Origin: Spirochaetales bacterium
GTDB taxonomy: Bacteria > Spirochaetota > Spirochaetia > UBA9216
Length of the DNA: 50,915 nt
Reading direction: 5' to 3'
NCBI GenBank assembly: GCA_016342585.1
Contig: JAEINK010000036.1
Coordinates: 1-50,915 of the forward strand
The notes beneath the pieces were generated by a model. The model was not told the origin of the DNA and ran no database searches. It saw only the letters and a program-made list of their open reading frames with translations. This document shows, in pieces, positions 31,853 through 44,543 of this stretch (the stretch's first letter is position 1; each line of letters begins with the position of its first letter). A program made the position numbers and the translations under genes.

Positions 31853-34369
31853 TTAATCTTCTGTATTTTCCGGTATTTCTACAGGTTCAACAGGTTTTTC
31901 TTCTACATTTACAACATCATCTGCAGAATTACCCTCTTTTTTCTCATCATCACTGGCGACTCTTGCTACACCAATCAGGAAGTCAGGCTTATCGATTGTT
32001 ACAACCCTTACACCCTGAGCGGCCTTACCCATCTGAGGAATACCTTTAAGTTCAAGTTTAACAGTATTTCCCTGTGAAGTTATACACATCATATCATCAT
32101 TCACATTAACAGAGAGTGCATTAACCATCTCTCCTGTCTTTTCACTGGTTTTATAGGTAATCTGTCCTCTTGTTCCTCTTCCATGGGGTGAAAAGTTATC
32201 AAACATGGTTCGTTTACCATATCCATACTCTGTAATGAGGAACATCTCTTCTTCTTCCTTTACAGCCATAACTCCACATAATTCATCACCCTGCTGGAGT
32301 CGTATTCCTGTAACTCCCCTGGTAGCTCTTCCCATGGCTCGTACATTTTCCTCATGGAATCTTAAAGCAAAACCGTATTTTGAAACAAGGACAACCTCAT
32401 TTTCGCCGGTTGTAAGTAAAGCACTTACAAGTCGGTCACCGGAATCAAGTTTAATGGCAATAATTCCCCTTGTTTTCGCGTTTACGAAATCACTGGTGGA
32501 GACTTTCTTTATAACACCCTTTCTCGTAGCCATAAAGATAAACTGGTTTTTATCAAACCCTTCGAGAGAAACTGTCTCTGTAATCTCTTCATTAGCCGAA
32601 ATATTCAGAAGAACCTTAACCTGAACACCACGGGAGGCTCTGGAACCTTCAGGTATCTCGTGAACCTTTATCCAGTACGCCTTTCCTTCACTTGTAACAA
32701 AGAGGATGTAATTATGAGTAGAAGCTATAAAAAGGTGCTCTAAAAAGTCTTCATTCTTCAGTTTTGCCGAAGAAGAACCTTTTCCACCCCTACCTTGATT
32801 TTTATAGGCATTTACAGGAACCCTTTTGATGAAACCCTTATTGGATATGAGAACAACCATATCTTCCTTGGTAATCATATCCTCAACATCTATCTTCTCT
32901 ATCTCATCAAGAACTATCTCTGTTGATCTTATATCACTATGCTTTGCCGCTATTTCCTGTGTCTCTTCCTTGATAACACCCATGAGTTTTCCCTCATCGG
33001 CTAAAAGTGATTCCAGATAAGAGATCATAGCCCTGATTTCCTTCAATTCATCAAGGATCTTCTGGGTTTCAAGACTGGTTAGCTTTTGAAGGCGCATATC
33101 CAGGATAGCCTGAGCCTGTTTCTCGGATAAGGAGAATTTATCCATAAGGTTTTTACGGGCAATATCAACAGTTCCGGAGGCTTTAATAGTCTGAATAACA
33201 TCATCTATATTATCCAGGGCAATTTTCAATCCTTCCAGGATGTGAGCCCTTTCTTTCGCCTTATTCAGATCAAATAGGGTTCTTCTGGTTACAACATCCT
33301 TTCTATGCATAAGGAAGGCATGGAGCATATCCTTGAGAGTTACCAGTTTTGGTATCCCGTCTACAAGGGCAAGAGCATTCACATTAAAATTCTGCTGCAG
33401 GGAAGTATGTGTAAAAAGCTGATTAAGAACGACCTTAGGGATAGCTCCCTTTTTCAAGGCAATAACAATCCTCATACCGTTTCGGTCAGATTCATCCCGA
33501 AGATCGGAAATACCATCTATCTTCTTGTCTCTGACGAGATCTGCCATCTTTATGATGAGGTTCGCCTTATTTACAGCATAGGGAAGCTCTGTAACAATGA
33601 TTACATCCCTTCCTGATTTTGTTGTTTCAAGATTTACCCTGGAACGAATGGTGACTTTGCCACGTCCCGTCTTATAGGCGTTCCTTATTCCCCTTTTACC
33701 GAAAATAATACCCCCGGTAGGAAAGTCAGGACCGGATACATGTTCCATAAGTTCATCAATGGTTATATCCGGATTTTCAATAAGGGCTACTGCTGCATTT
33801 GATACTTCCACCAGGTTATGAGGAGGAATATTTGTGGCCATTCCTACGGCAATTCCTGTTGCGCCATTGATTAAGAGGTAGGGGATCGCCGCTGGCAGAA
33901 CCAGGGGTTCCAGCATGGAGTCATCATAGTTGGGACCGAAATCAACGGTCTCCTTCTTGATGTCCCGAAGCATCTCATCAGCAATCTTCATGAGTTTTGC
34001 TTCGGTATATCTCATTGCCGCGGCAGGATCGCCATCGACAGATCCAAAGTTTCCCTGACCGTTAACCATGGGATAACGCATGGAGAAATCCTGGGCTAAT
34101 CTAACTAATGCATCATAGACCGACTGATCACCATGAGGGTGAAATTTACCAAGAACATCACCTACAATTCTTGCACACTTCTTATTCGTTCTATCATGAC
34201 GCAAACCCATCTCGCTCATTCCATAAAGAATTCGCCTGTGAACGGGTTTTAATCCATCTCTAATGTCTGGTAGAGCCCTACTTACAATTACCGACATTGC
34301 ATAATTTAAATAGGACTCACGTATTTCTTCCTCAATGGCTATGGGTATAACCTTCCCACCTGTTTCCAC
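31853..34369 (-). CDS. gyrA: DNA gyrase subunit A
   Basis: This encodes 838 residues. GyrA cuts and rejoins the DNA gate. The catalytic tyrosine is Y121 in [11 protein letters not shown]. The C-terminal pinwheel has six blade repeats and the GyrA-box-like QGRGGKG (near residue 530). An acidic tail rich in Glu, Asp and Val ends the protein. The start is GTG at 34369 with AAAGGAG 7 nt upstream. In the quinolone-determining region the residue at the E. coli Ser83 position is Gln (Q82 here), while the Asp87 equivalent is kept. It follows gyrB by 40 bp. Confidence 0.97.
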   Translation of the reverse strand: METGGKVIPIAIEEEIRESYLNYAMSVIVSRALPDIRDGLKPVHRRILYGMSEMGLRHDRTNKKCARIVGDVLGKFHPHGDQSVYDALVRLAQDFSMRYPMVNGQGNFGSVDGDPAAAMRYTEAKLMKIADEMLRDIKKETVDFGPNYDDSMLEPLVLPAAIPYLLINGATGIAVGMATNIPPHNLVEVSNAAVALIENPDITIDELMEHVSGPDFPTGGIIFGKRGIRNAYKTGRGKVTIRSRVNLETTKSGRDVIIVTELPYAVNKANLIIKMADLVRDKKIDGISDLRDESDRNGMRIVIALKKGAIPKVVLNQLFTHTSLQQNFNVNALALVDGIPKLVTLKDMLHAFLMHRKDVVTRRTLFDLNKAKERAHILEGLKIALDNIDDVIQTIKASGTVDIARKNLMDKFSLSEKQAQAILDMRLQKLTSLETQKILDELKEIRAMISYLESLLADEGKLMGVIKEETQEIAAKHSDIRSTEIVLDEIEKIDVEDMITKEDMVVLISNKGFIKRVPVNAYKNQGRGGKGSSSAKLKNEDFLEHLFIASTHNYILFVTSEGKAYWIKVHEIPEGSRASRGVQVKVLLNISANEEITETVSLEGFDKNQFIFMATRKGVIKKVSTSDFVNAKTRGIIAIKLDSGDRLVSALLTTGENEVVLVSKYGFALRFHEENVRAMGRATRGVTGIRLQQGDELCGVMAVKEEEEMFLITEYGYGKRTMFDNFSPHGRGTRGQITYKTSEKTGEMVNALSVNVNDDMMCITSQGNTVKLELKGIPQMGKAAQGVRVVTIDKPDFLIGVARVASDDEKKEGNSADDVVNVEEKPVEPVEIPENTED

Positions 34370-34409
34370 TGGTTAACTCCTTTAATCCTGCCTAACTTTA
34401 TTACCTATG

Positions 34410-36788
<2,379 letters not shown>

Positions 36789-38213
36789 ATGAGTGAGCAA
36801 CAGTGGGATTATAGTATTTTCTGGAAGGAAGCTGCTAATCAGATAAAAGAACAATTATCCGAACAGGAATGGGTAATGTGGTTCGATAATATCAGTTACA
36901 ATTCAAGCAACGAGTCTTCCGTAATACTGAATGTTCCATCTTCTTTCTATAGGGATCAGGTAAAACAGAGATATCAAAAACTGATCCAGTCAAAATTGCT
37001 TGAATTATCAGGCCATAACCTTGGAATTGATTTTAATATAATTAAATTGGAGAATAAGGAGATCAAACCTGCTGACGCAGATCCTTCTGATTCTGGTATA
37101 ATTGAATCAAAAAGAGATAACGACAGGTCACCATTTGAAATCCAGAGACCCTCTCCTATTAAGTCAAATGTTATCAGGAGTTCCGGTTTGAATGAAGTTT
37201 ACAATTTTGATCGATACGTTATTGGAGAAAACAACTCATTCGCCGCCAATGCTGCCTATGCTATTTCCAGAAACCCGGGAACAGCATACAACCCATGTCT
37301 TATCTACGGTGGTGTAGGTCTTGGAAAAACACACCTTCTCCAGGCAATAGGAAATTCAGCATCCACTGCCAATTCAGATCTGAAAGTATCCTATGTAACA
37401 GCAGAAACCTTCACCAATGAGTTTATTAAGGCAATTGGAGATAAAAAGGCTCATATCTTTAAAAACAAGTATAGAAACGTGGATATCCTCCTGATTGACG
37501 ATATTCACTTTATTCAGGGAAAGGATGCTACCCAGGAGGAACTTTTCCATACCTTCAATGCCCTTTATGATGCCAATAAACAGATGGTCTTTACATGTGA
37601 CCGTCCTGTATCTGAACTAAAAAAACTGACTGACAGACTTAGAAACCGGTTTGAACGTGGATTGAATGTAGATCTTCAGCCTCCAAATTTTGAAACAAGA
37701 TTTGCTATCCTTAAAAAGAAGATAGAACAGAAGAAAGTTCCATTATCCGATGAAATCATAAGCTTTGTATGTAAAAACATTACAACCAATGTCAGAGACT
37801 TAGAGGCGGCCCTTATGCGTCTAATAGCTTATGCAGAACTGGTAAACAAAGAAATAACCATGGAGATTGCTCAGCAGCAGCTTAAGGATACATTTTCCAC
37901 TCAAAAGCAGGGTAATATATCAATTGAACTTATCCAGAGAGTCGTTTCCGATTATTTCAATATGTCTCAGAGTGATCTCAAAGGAAAAAGACGGAACAAA
38001 GCAATTGTTCTTCCAAGACAGGTTGCCATGTATATTGTACGGGATCTAACCGAGTTTTCTACTACCGAGATAGGTCTTGAGTTTGGCGGAAGGGATCATA
38101 CCACCGTGATGCATGCCTGTCAGAGGATTGAAATTCATATGAATACCAACCCCACCCTGGAACCAACCATCAGAAATCTTATAAGAACAATTCAGGAACA
38201 GAGTAGAATGTGA
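36789..38213 (+). CDS. dnaA: Chromosomal replication initiator protein DnaA
   Basis: This encodes 474 residues. Domain I is at 1-80. The linker around 95-130 is charged. The AAA+ domain has Walker A GGVGLGKT near 174 and Walker B ILLIDDIHFIQGK. The DNA-binding domain IV carries the signature GGRDHTTVMHACQRIE near 440. DnaA melts oriC and represses or activates nearby genes. AAGGA lies a few bases before the ATG. It is the first gene on the right replication arm. Confidence 0.98.
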   Translation: MSEQQWDYSIFWKEAANQIKEQLSEQEWVMWFDNISYNSSNESSVILNVPSSFYRDQVKQRYQKLIQSKLLELSGHNLGIDFNIIKLENKEIKPADADPSDSGIIESKRDNDRSPFEIQRPSPIKSNVIRSSGLNEVYNFDRYVIGENNSFAANAAYAISRNPGTAYNPCLIYGGVGLGKTHLLQAIGNSASTANSDLKVSYVTAETFTNEFIKAIGDKKAHIFKNKYRNVDILLIDDIHFIQGKDATQEELFHTFNALYDANKQMVFTCDRPVSELKKLTDRLRNRFERGLNVDLQPPNFETRFAILKKKIEQKKVPLSDEIISFVCKNITTNVRDLEAALMRLIAYAELVNKEITMEIAQQQLKDTFSTQKQGNISIELIQRVVSDYFNMSQSDLKGKRRNKAIVLPRQVAMYIVRDLTEFSTTEIGLEFGGRDHTTVMHACQRIEIHMNTNPTLEPTIRNLIRTIQEQSRM

Positions 38214-38578
38214 TAACTCATATTCTAATTTTTCTACTATATATAACTAAATTCTTTGATCATAAAAATCTTTTACGGTTCATATAAGCTGATTCTCAAA
38301 TAAATAAAATATTCTTTTTCATAAAATTTATTGTATATAAATTTACTTTCTATCTATATATTATTATGATAAGTATCTGTATAAAGTGTTAATAACTGTG
38401 GGATGAATTTGTATAAGCTGAAAATAAAAAGAATATGTTAACAAAACCTTAATAACCAGTTATACTTATCCAGAACGGCAAGCTACGGTAATATATGGAG
38501 TTAAAGCGGTTATCCACATATTAAGTGTGCTTATTATTACTGTTATTAAATTAATATAATATAACTAGGGAGAACAAG
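38214..38578 (+). promoter_or_regulatory. dnaA-dnaN intergenic region with dnaN promoter and DnaA boxes
   Basis: This is 365 bp with no gene. The promoter is TTAACA (38438-38443), a 17-bp spacer and TATACT (38461-38466). A one-mismatch box TTATCCAGA at 38466-38474 touches the -10, and an exact TTATCCACA is at 38510-38518. DnaA control of dnaN, or a second arm of a bipartite origin flanking dnaA, is likely. Confidence 0.65.
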
Positions 38579-39682
38579 ATGAAGTTCAAATGCGACAGAA
38601 ACACGATACTTAAAGAGGTATCCATTGCTCAGGACATAATTTCTTCTAGAAATGCACTCTCCATACTTTCCAATGTACTTATAGAAGCTGATAACAATAC
38701 TCTTTTAATCAGAGCTACAGATCTTAAGGTTGGTTTTGAAACCAGGATTCCTGTAGAAGTAACAGTTCCTGGAACAACAACGATATTTTGTGAAAAGCTT
38801 CTTGGTATTCTTCGCTCCCTTCCTGATGAACAGATCAACTTTGAACTGGATGGTGAAAGGCTTAAAATTTCACCAGAAATCAAAAAAGTAAAATTTCAAC
38901 TTAAATCTATTGCTGCCGATCAGTATCCTGAAATCAAGGATATTAATGATGAGGCATATTTTGAAATTCCCCAGAAGGATTTCATTGAAATGATATCTCA
39001 AACCATTTTTGCTGTTTCTGATGATGAAACCAGATACTTTATGAATGGTGTTTATCTGGAGAATGACGAAGGTAACCTGATAATGGTTGCTACTGACGGT
39101 AGACGACTCTCTTTTATTAAGAAAAACTTTGATGGAGTTATTGGAGATTTTAAGGGAATTATTATTCCTCCAAAAGTACTGCTCCTTATAAGAAAACTGT
39201 CCAGTGGTGAAGGAAACTTTTTTCTTGCTATTTCCGATAAGAATATTTTTATCAAATTCGATAATCAGAAGATATCTTCAAACCTTATTGAAGGTCAATT
39301 TCCCAATTATCATCGTGTTATTCCAGAAAAGCAGGAGTATGAGATGATAATGGACAAAAATGAACTCTCATCCGCTCTTATGCGTGTTTCTCTTCTTGTT
39401 GAAAATAAATCCAAAAGGATTTATTTTGCTTTAAGCGAAGATGTCCTTACCTTAAGTTCGGAAGAGAGTGAAATTGGTGTTGCCAAGGAAGAAATTGCTT
39501 GTAAATATAATGGTCCCGAAAGTAGCATTGCCCTTAACTACTCCTACATCAGTGATCCTCTTAAAGTCATAAAAGATGAAGAGGTTTGTATCAGATATTC
39601 TGAACCTAACAAGGCTATTACCATACTTCCTTCACCCGAGACGGACTATTTTCACATTGTAATGCCTATGCAAATTGACTGA
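38579..39682 (+). CDS. dnaN: DNA polymerase III beta subunit (sliding clamp)
   Basis: This encodes 367 residues, the usual length. The clamp encircles DNA and gives the polymerase its processivity. The three-domain layout is visible, with the conserved TDLKVGFE region near 45, ATDGRRLSFI near 175 and the C-terminal VMPMQID at the very end. GGGAG lies 6 nt before the ATG. The stop TGA overlaps the recF ATG (TGATG), so the two are translationally coupled. Confidence 0.97.
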   Translation: MKFKCDRNTILKEVSIAQDIISSRNALSILSNVLIEADNNTLLIRATDLKVGFETRIPVEVTVPGTTTIFCEKLLGILRSLPDEQINFELDGERLKISPEIKKVKFQLKSIAADQYPEIKDINDEAYFEIPQKDFIEMISQTIFAVSDDETRYFMNGVYLENDEGNLIMVATDGRRLSFIKKNFDGVIGDFKGIIIPPKVLLLIRKLSSGEGNFFLAISDKNIFIKFDNQKISSNLIEGQFPNYHRVIPEKQEYEMIMDKNELSSALMRVSLLVENKSKRIYFALSEDVLTLSSEESEIGVAKEEIACKYNGPESSIALNYSYISDPLKVIKDEEVCIRYSEPNKAITILPSPETDYFHIVMPMQID

Positions 39683-40752
39683 TGGGGTTCAGGTTTCTAA
39701 AAACCTATAACTTCAGAAATCTAAAGGATGCAAAAATTCCTCTCCCGGCCCGTACTATTTACCTTGTAGGTGAGAATGGGCAGGGAAAGAGTAATTTTCT
39801 TGAAGCTATTCATCTCCTCTGCTTTGGCTCATCTTTTCGAACAAAGGTTGATAAATTAATCATTACTCATGAAAAAAAAGAGATGGCTATTATTGGTCTT
39901 TTAGAAAAAGAACAGGAAAATGTAAGGATAAATTTTAAATTTTCCGGTAAAAAACAGATTGAAGTAAATGGCAAAAAGATAAAGGACAGAAAAGAGCTTC
40001 TTTACAACACTCCCTGTATCCTTTTTTGTCATGAAGATATTGGATTTGTAAAAGGATCTCCTGATCGAAAACGCTGGTTTATGAATCAGACCATAGGTCT
40101 TTATGATCCTCTTTTTATCGATGACCTTAGAAAATATTCCCATCTGCTTAAAATGCGGAATTCTGCTTTAAAAGAGGGCAAGATAGATATCTTGAGTGTT
40201 ATTGATATCCAACTGGTGCCCCAGGCCCTTACAATCATGGAAAAAAGGACTAAACTCATGGAGGAGTTTCAGGAACCTTTTTCTAAAGTATTTTCGACTA
40301 TTTCCGGATTCAAGGAGAAGGTGGAACTTGAATATATCCCTTCCTGGAAAGGGGTATCCACTTTTGACGATGGAATGAAAGCTCTGGAGATCACAAAAAA
40401 GAGGGATTTAAAGTTTGGAATTTCTAATTCCGGGCCTCACAGGGATAATATAGGATTCAAGGCTGAAGGACGTGATTTTACGAAAGAGGCTTCCACAGGA
40501 CAGCTTCGCCTTATAAGTCTGATAATGCGGGTTGCCCAGGGGAATTTTTATACGGGTAAGGTGAATAAGAAACCTATCCTCCTCCTTGATGATGTTCTTC
40601 TGGAACTGGATCCCATGAGGAGAAAAAAGTTTATTTCTTCCCTTCCTGAATATGAACAGGCATTTTTTACCTTTCTGCCGGAAGAGAATATTTTGAACTC
40701 CAGGGATGATTCAGTTCTTGTGTATAATGTTACAGATGGAGTTATAAGTTAA
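39682..40752 (+). CDS. recF: DNA replication and repair protein RecF
   Basis: This encodes 356 residues. RecF is an SMC-like ATPase that with RecO/RecR directs RecA to single-strand gaps. Walker A is GENGQGKSN near residues 32-40 and the signature is STGQLRLISL near 275. Walker B is PILLLDDVLLELD. It overlaps dnaN by one base and is followed 2 bp later by the dciA-like gene. Confidence 0.96.
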   Translation: MGFRFLKTYNFRNLKDAKIPLPARTIYLVGENGQGKSNFLEAIHLLCFGSSFRTKVDKLIITHEKKEMAIIGLLEKEQENVRINFKFSGKKQIEVNGKKIKDRKELLYNTPCILFCHEDIGFVKGSPDRKRWFMNQTIGLYDPLFIDDLRKYSHLLKMRNSALKEGKIDILSVIDIQLVPQALTIMEKRTKLMEEFQEPFSKVFSTISGFKEKVELEYIPSWKGVSTFDDGMKALEITKKRDLKFGISNSGPHRDNIGFKAEGRDFTKEASTGQLRLISLIMRVAQGNFYTGKVNKKPILLLDDVLLELDPMRRKKFISSLPEYEQAFFTFLPEENILNSRDDSVLVYNVTDGVIS

Positions 40753-40754
40753 TC

Positions 40755-41036
40755 ATGAAAAAAGCCGATGATATTCTGAAAGGACTGCTATCGAATTATA
40801 ATATCGAACTGGGAAATACCTACTCTTCGTTTTTTAAGAGTTGGCCCACCATTGCCGGACAGGATTTGGCTGCCCATTCTAAAGTTAAAGATATTGAGGG
40901 AACCACCTTGATCATTGAGGTAGACCATTCGGGCTGGATTCAAATCCTTCAAATGAAAAAAAAATATATTTTGGGAGCTGTAAAAAAACAGTATCCGGAG
41001 CTTTCAATTACGGATATCAGAATATATCTTGGTTGA
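40755..41036 (+). CDS. dciA: DUF721/DciA-like helicase-loading protein
   Basis: This encodes 93 residues. The core WPTIAGQDLAAHSKVKDIEGTTLIIEVDHSGWIQIL matches the DUF721 pattern. Characterised DciA proteins help load the replicative helicase in bacteria without DnaC/DnaI. No loader of those types is in the window. It lies 2 bp after recF and is probably co-transcribed. The protein is short, containing little more than the domain. Confidence 0.85.
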   Translation: MKKADDILKGLLSNYNIELGNTYSSFFKSWPTIAGQDLAAHSKVKDIEGTTLIIEVDHSGWIQILQMKKKYILGAVKKQYPELSITDIRIYLG

Positions 41037-41061
41037 CATCATGTTCTGAAATACGTATACT
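41033..41061 (+). promoter_or_regulatory. Strong promoter of the rpmH-rnpA-yidD-yidC-jag operon
   Basis: Perfect TTGACA (41033-41038), a 17-bp spacer and TATACT (41056-41061). The -35 overlaps the end of the dciA-like gene. AAGGAG then precedes the rpmH ATG. Confidence 0.82.
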
Positions 41062-41109
41062 GCACCCCCAAAAGATATAGACTTATAACGTATCAAGGAG
41101 ATACTTAAT

Positions 41110-41265
41110 ATGAAAAGAACATTCCAACCCAGTAGAACTAAGAGGGTCAGGAAAATGGGTTTTCGTGCCCGAATGAAGACAAAAGCTGGAAGAGATATTC
41201 TTTCCAGAAGAAGAAGAAAAGGAAGAGCTAAATTATCAGCTTCCGATGAGAACAAACCTTACTAA
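41110..41265 (+). CDS. rpmH: Ribosomal protein bL34
   Basis: This encodes 51 residues beginning [19 protein letters not shown], highly basic, the classic bL34 pattern (KRTFQPS ... GFRARM ... [13 protein letters not shown]). It is a little longer than the usual 44-46, with a SASDENKPY tail. That tail is coded in the region shared with rnpA: the last 20 bp overlap the rnpA start. AAGGAG lies upstream of the ATG. Confidence 0.97.
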   Translation: MKRTFQPSRTKRVRKMGFRARMKTKAGRDILSRRRRKGRAKLSASDENKPY

Positions 41266-41593
41266 AAAGGAAATCATCCGGAAAAAAAAGGATATAGATA
41301 GTTTATTCCGTTACGGGAAGAGGATTTCCGCACCGGGTTTACGGATAGTTTTCCGAAAAAATGAACTTGGATATACCAGGGGTTTTTTTACCCTGGTGCG
41401 GAAATTTGGTAATTCAATTCAGAGAAACAGAGCAAAACGGTTAATCAAAGAGGTTTTCCGTATACAAAAGCATGAACTCGAGCCGGGTTGGGATCTTGCT
41501 TTCATCCTATTCCCCGGCAATACTGACTTTCATGATCTGAATCAACAGGTTTCAAAATTGTTTTCCAGAGCCGGGCTCTTCTTCAATCATTAG
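41246..41593 (+). CDS. rnpA: Ribonuclease P protein component
   Basis: This encodes 115 residues. It helps the RNase P RNA trim tRNA 5' ends. The RNR motif is [15 protein letters not shown] near residues 52-66. It starts inside rpmH, 20 bp before the rpmH stop, without a good site of its own. Translation is therefore probably coupled to rpmH. The yidD-like gene follows 21 bp later. Confidence 0.94.
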   Translation: MRTNLTKKEIIRKKKDIDSLFRYGKRISAPGLRIVFRKNELGYTRGFFTLVRKFGNSIQRNRAKRLIKEVFRIQKHELEPGWDLAFILFPGNTDFHDLNQQVSKLFSRAGLFFNH

Positions 41594-41614
41594 ATTTTAT
41601 AATAAGAGATCTTT

Positions 41615-41872
41615 ATGAAGCTTGGTAAATCAAATGTAATTATTTCTCTTCTTTCAAAGGGATTTTCCCTTATTCTAATCGGAATAATAAAATTCTATAG
41701 AATTTTTATATCTCCGCTTCTCCCCAGGAGCTGCAGATACTATCCCACTTGTTCAGCATACGCCTTACAGGCGATACAAAAGTATGGTCCGGCAAAGGGT
41801 TCACTTCTGGCAGCAAAAAGGATAGGACGCTGCCATCCATTCCATTCGGGTGGATATGATCCCCTTCCCTAA
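41615..41872 (+). CDS. yidD: Membrane protein insertion efficiency factor YidD
   Basis: This encodes 85 residues. The core [28 protein letters not shown], with three cysteines, is diagnostic, followed by [18 protein letters not shown]. An amphipathic N-terminal helix anchors it to the inner membrane. It lies between rnpA and yidC as in most bacteria and assists YidC-dependent insertion. Confidence 0.96.
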   Translation: MKLGKSNVIISLLSKGFSLILIGIIKFYRIFISPLLPRSCRYYPTCSAYALQAIQKYGPAKGSLLAAKRIGRCHPFHSGGYDPLP

Positions 41873-41890
41873 TTAGACCCAGGAGTACAC

Positions 41891-43636
41891 ATGGATAAGA
41901 ATTCATTATTAGCTGTAATTCTATCAGTAGTAGTAATTACAGCAGGTTTTATGATTCAGGCTAAATTTTTCCCAGCCCCCGAGCCTGTTCAGACTGAAGT
42001 TTCAGCATCTACTGTTGAAGAGTCAGTGCCTCAGACAGCAGCACCGGCAACAACGACATCTGATTCAACTGTATCTGGTAATTCAGATATTCTGCCAGCA
42101 TCAGTAGCAGTCGAAGCTGAAGAGCAGATTCCTCACCAGGAAGTCAGGTGGGAAACGAATCTTTTTGACATTGTTTTTTCCAATAAAGGTGGCGTTATCA
42201 CCTCTCTCAAGCTGAAAAAACATCTTGAAAATGGAGAGCCTCTGGAAATGCTTCTTAAAGGAGCAGAAGATCAGAATGCTTTTAATATCCTTTTTGGTGG
42301 CCCCACAGGGGCACCAATTACGGAGAACTTTCATTACAGAAGAATTAATGATGAAACTTTTGAGTTTTACAGAACTTTTATCGCTTCCGATGGGAATCCC
42401 TTTATTCTTCGAAAAACTTATATTTTTAAGCCGAATGATTATCTCATGGAGCTTGATATAACCATCGAGAACTCTGTCAGTGCAGCACCGGCCCTAAATA
42501 ACGGGGGATATGCTTATACTCTGGAATTTGGTCCACAGATTGGCCCCTCTTTTACAAAACTTGATGGTCGTTATGCTTACAGAAATTACTATACCTTTAC
42601 CGAAAAGAAGGCAAATAAACTTAAAGTAAAAGATGGTATTGCTCAGGTTGAAGGTAGAGTTCAGTGGGCTGGTATTGCGGGAAAATATTTTACGGTGGTT
42701 GGAATCCCCGATCAAACGGATTATGATATCGCGTTTAATCAGTATCCCAAGCAGGATCTACTTCAATCTTCAGTAATGACTTTTTCAAGGCCTGTTATTA
42801 CCAATGTAAGTAAATCTGTTGATGTTTTCAGATTTTATATCGGACCTAAGAATAATAAAGCTCTTGCGGCATACGATAAGGCTGAAGATAATGGCTTTAG
42901 TCTTGGAAATCTTGAACTCGATAACATTGTCGATACAAGTTCTATTCTTGGTTGGCTTGAGTGGATTCTTAAGCAGATGCTTTTTATAGCTTATAAACTG
43001 ATACATAACTATGGAATTGCCATAATCCTTGTGACAGTTGTTGTTAAGGCTGTAATGTTTCCTTTTACAAGAAAGTCATATCAGTCCACCTCCAAGATGC
43101 AGGCCCTGGCTCCGCAGATGGAAGAACTTAAGAAAAAATTTAAGGATAAGCCGGAAAAACTGAACAAGGAGACTGCCGCTCTTTACAAAAAAGAGGGTGT
43201 GAATCCCTTAGGCGGTTGTTTGCCAATGCTTATACAGATGCCTATCTTTATTGCCATGTATGGTCTGTTCAATAAACTTTTTGAACTGAGGGGAGCAGCA
43301 TTCATCCCCGGTTGGATTTCAGACCTCTCAGCTCCTGAAGCTGTATATACTTTTAATAATTTTACCCTGCCAATACTTGGTTGGGATGCTATAAGACTGT
43401 TACCGATTCTGTTTGTTTTAACTCAGCTCCTTTATGGAAAGCTTATGCAGACCGGTAGTCAGGGAAGTAATTCCCAGATGAAAATGATGAATACACTCAT
43501 GCCTGTGATGTTCTTTTTCATTCTCTATAATGCTCCCTCCGGATTGCTGCTTTACTGGATTGCCTCCAACATCATTACCGCAATTCAGCAGGTGGTAACG
43601 AACAAGGTTCTGAACAGGGATAAGGGAGAGGCTTAA
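41891..43636 (+). CDS. yidC: Membrane protein insertase YidC
   Basis: This encodes 581 residues, the Gram-negative length. There is an N-terminal membrane segment (residues 6-24), then a low-complexity Ser/Thr/Ala/Glu linker. A periplasmic beta domain spans ~75-330. The five-helix insertase core includes the hydrophilic loop QALAPQMEELKKKFKDKPEK and GCLPMLIQMPIFIAMYGLF. AGGAG lies 5 nt before the ATG. The stop overlaps the jag ATG by one base. It works with Sec or alone to insert inner-membrane proteins. Confidence 0.97.
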   Translation: MDKNSLLAVILSVVVITAGFMIQAKFFPAPEPVQTEVSASTVEESVPQTAAPATTTSDSTVSGNSDILPASVAVEAEEQIPHQEVRWETNLFDIVFSNKGGVITSLKLKKHLENGEPLEMLLKGAEDQNAFNILFGGPTGAPITENFHYRRINDETFEFYRTFIASDGNPFILRKTYIFKPNDYLMELDITIENSVSAAPALNNGGYAYTLEFGPQIGPSFTKLDGRYAYRNYYTFTEKKANKLKVKDGIAQVEGRVQWAGIAGKYFTVVGIPDQTDYDIAFNQYPKQDLLQSSVMTFSRPVITNVSKSVDVFRFYIGPKNNKALAAYDKAEDNGFSLGNLELDNIVDTSSILGWLEWILKQMLFIAYKLIHNYGIAIILVTVVVKAVMFPFTRKSYQSTSKMQALAPQMEELKKKFKDKPEKLNKETAALYKKEGVNPLGGCLPMLIQMPIFIAMYGLFNKLFELRGAAFIPGWISDLSAPEAVYTFNNFTLPILGWDAIRLLPILFVLTQLLYGKLMQTGSQGSNSQMKMMNTLMPVMFFFILYNAPSGLLLYWIASNIITAIQQVVTNKVLNRDKGEA

Positions 43637-44319
43637 TGATTAAAGAATTTGAAGGAAAGACCGAGAAAGAGGCAATTGATTTAGCGGTTGCTGAACTTGG
43701 TCTTGAGCGTGAAGATTTTGACGTGGAAATTGTGGAAACTACCCGTAAAGCAGGTTTTTTTCGAAAAGGAACTGTAAAGATCAGGGTTCATGCTGGTGAG
43801 GATGATGAAGTTGTTGAAACAGTTACTGCAAAGTCCGCTCCTAAAGCATCAACCGTTCCTGCTGACGCAGAACTGGAAGAGAAGCTGGTTACCTATTTAG
43901 AGACAGTTCTTGAAAAAATGAGTCTTCCTGGAAAGGTTTCAGTAAGTAGCCGGGAAGAGAGAAAGATATGTCTGGATATTGTATCTGAGCACTCAAACAT
44001 TCTGATAGGAAAGAAGGGTAAGAACTTAGATGCGCTTCAGCTTATTATCAATGTTTATGCCGGCCGAATCGGAACCGATCGACGAATCATCCTCGATATG
44101 GAAAATTATCGATTACGTCGTGAAGAAAACCTTGTGAAGCTTGCCCATAAGGCTGCTGAGCAGGTTCAGAGATCAGGGAATTCCAAATTATTGGAACCCA
44201 TGAACCCCTTCGAAAGGAGGCTGATTCATACAGCTCTTAATGAAATGGATGATATTGATACAAAAAGTGAAGGTGAAGGCCTTTACAAGCAGGTTCGGAT
44301 TATCTACCGGGGTTTCTGA
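43636..44319 (+). CDS. jag: Jag/KhpB RNA-binding protein
   Basis: This encodes 227 residues. The Jag N-terminal domain is at 1-50 (EFEGKTEKEAIDLAVAELG), with an acidic Val/Glu/Ala linker to ~80. A KH domain includes SNILIGKKGKNLDALQLIINVY near 120-140. The R3H domain is at the C-terminus with RRLIHTALNEMDDIDTKSEG. These proteins bind RNA and are linked to cell elongation in Gram-positives. It overlaps yidC by one base and ends the operon; a terminator follows. Confidence 0.95.
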   Translation: MIKEFEGKTEKEAIDLAVAELGLEREDFDVEIVETTRKAGFFRKGTVKIRVHAGEDDEVVETVTAKSAPKASTVPADAELEEKLVTYLETVLEKMSLPGKVSVSSREERKICLDIVSEHSNILIGKKGKNLDALQLIINVYAGRIGTDRRIILDMENYRLRREENLVKLAHKAAEQVQRSGNSKLLEPMNPFERRLIHTALNEMDDIDTKSEGEGLYKQVRIIYRGF

Positions 44320-44340
44320 TATTTTGATAGAGATTTATAC

Positions 44341-44371
44341 AAGCCGTCCTTTTTCAGGGGCGGTTTTTTTT
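44341..44371 (+). terminator. Terminator of the rpmH-jag operon
   Basis: AAGCCGTCC pairs with GGGGCGGTTT over TTTTTCA, with an eight-T run. The rest of 44320-44507 holds no gene that I can support. Confidence 0.8.
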
Positions 44372-44507
44372 GCTCTTTTGATTCGATCTGGGTTTTATAT
44401 GTCGAAGCTTGCTCCGGGTGGATTAATTTTCTTCCCCATTATTCTCTTTAATTTTGAATTTAAGGTGAGAATAAGGCAGCAATGGAAATTTCTTCTTATT
44501 TCAAAAC

Positions 44508-44536
44508 TTGACCTTTGATTAAAATGGTTCTAAACT
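44508..44536 (+). promoter_or_regulatory. Leaderless promoter of the secreted-protein gene
   Basis: TTGACC (44508-44513), a 17-bp spacer and TAAACT (44531-44536). The -10 ends 7 nt before the ATG at 44544, so the mRNA should begin at the start codon. Confidence 0.6.
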
Positions 44537-44543
44537 GAAAAAT

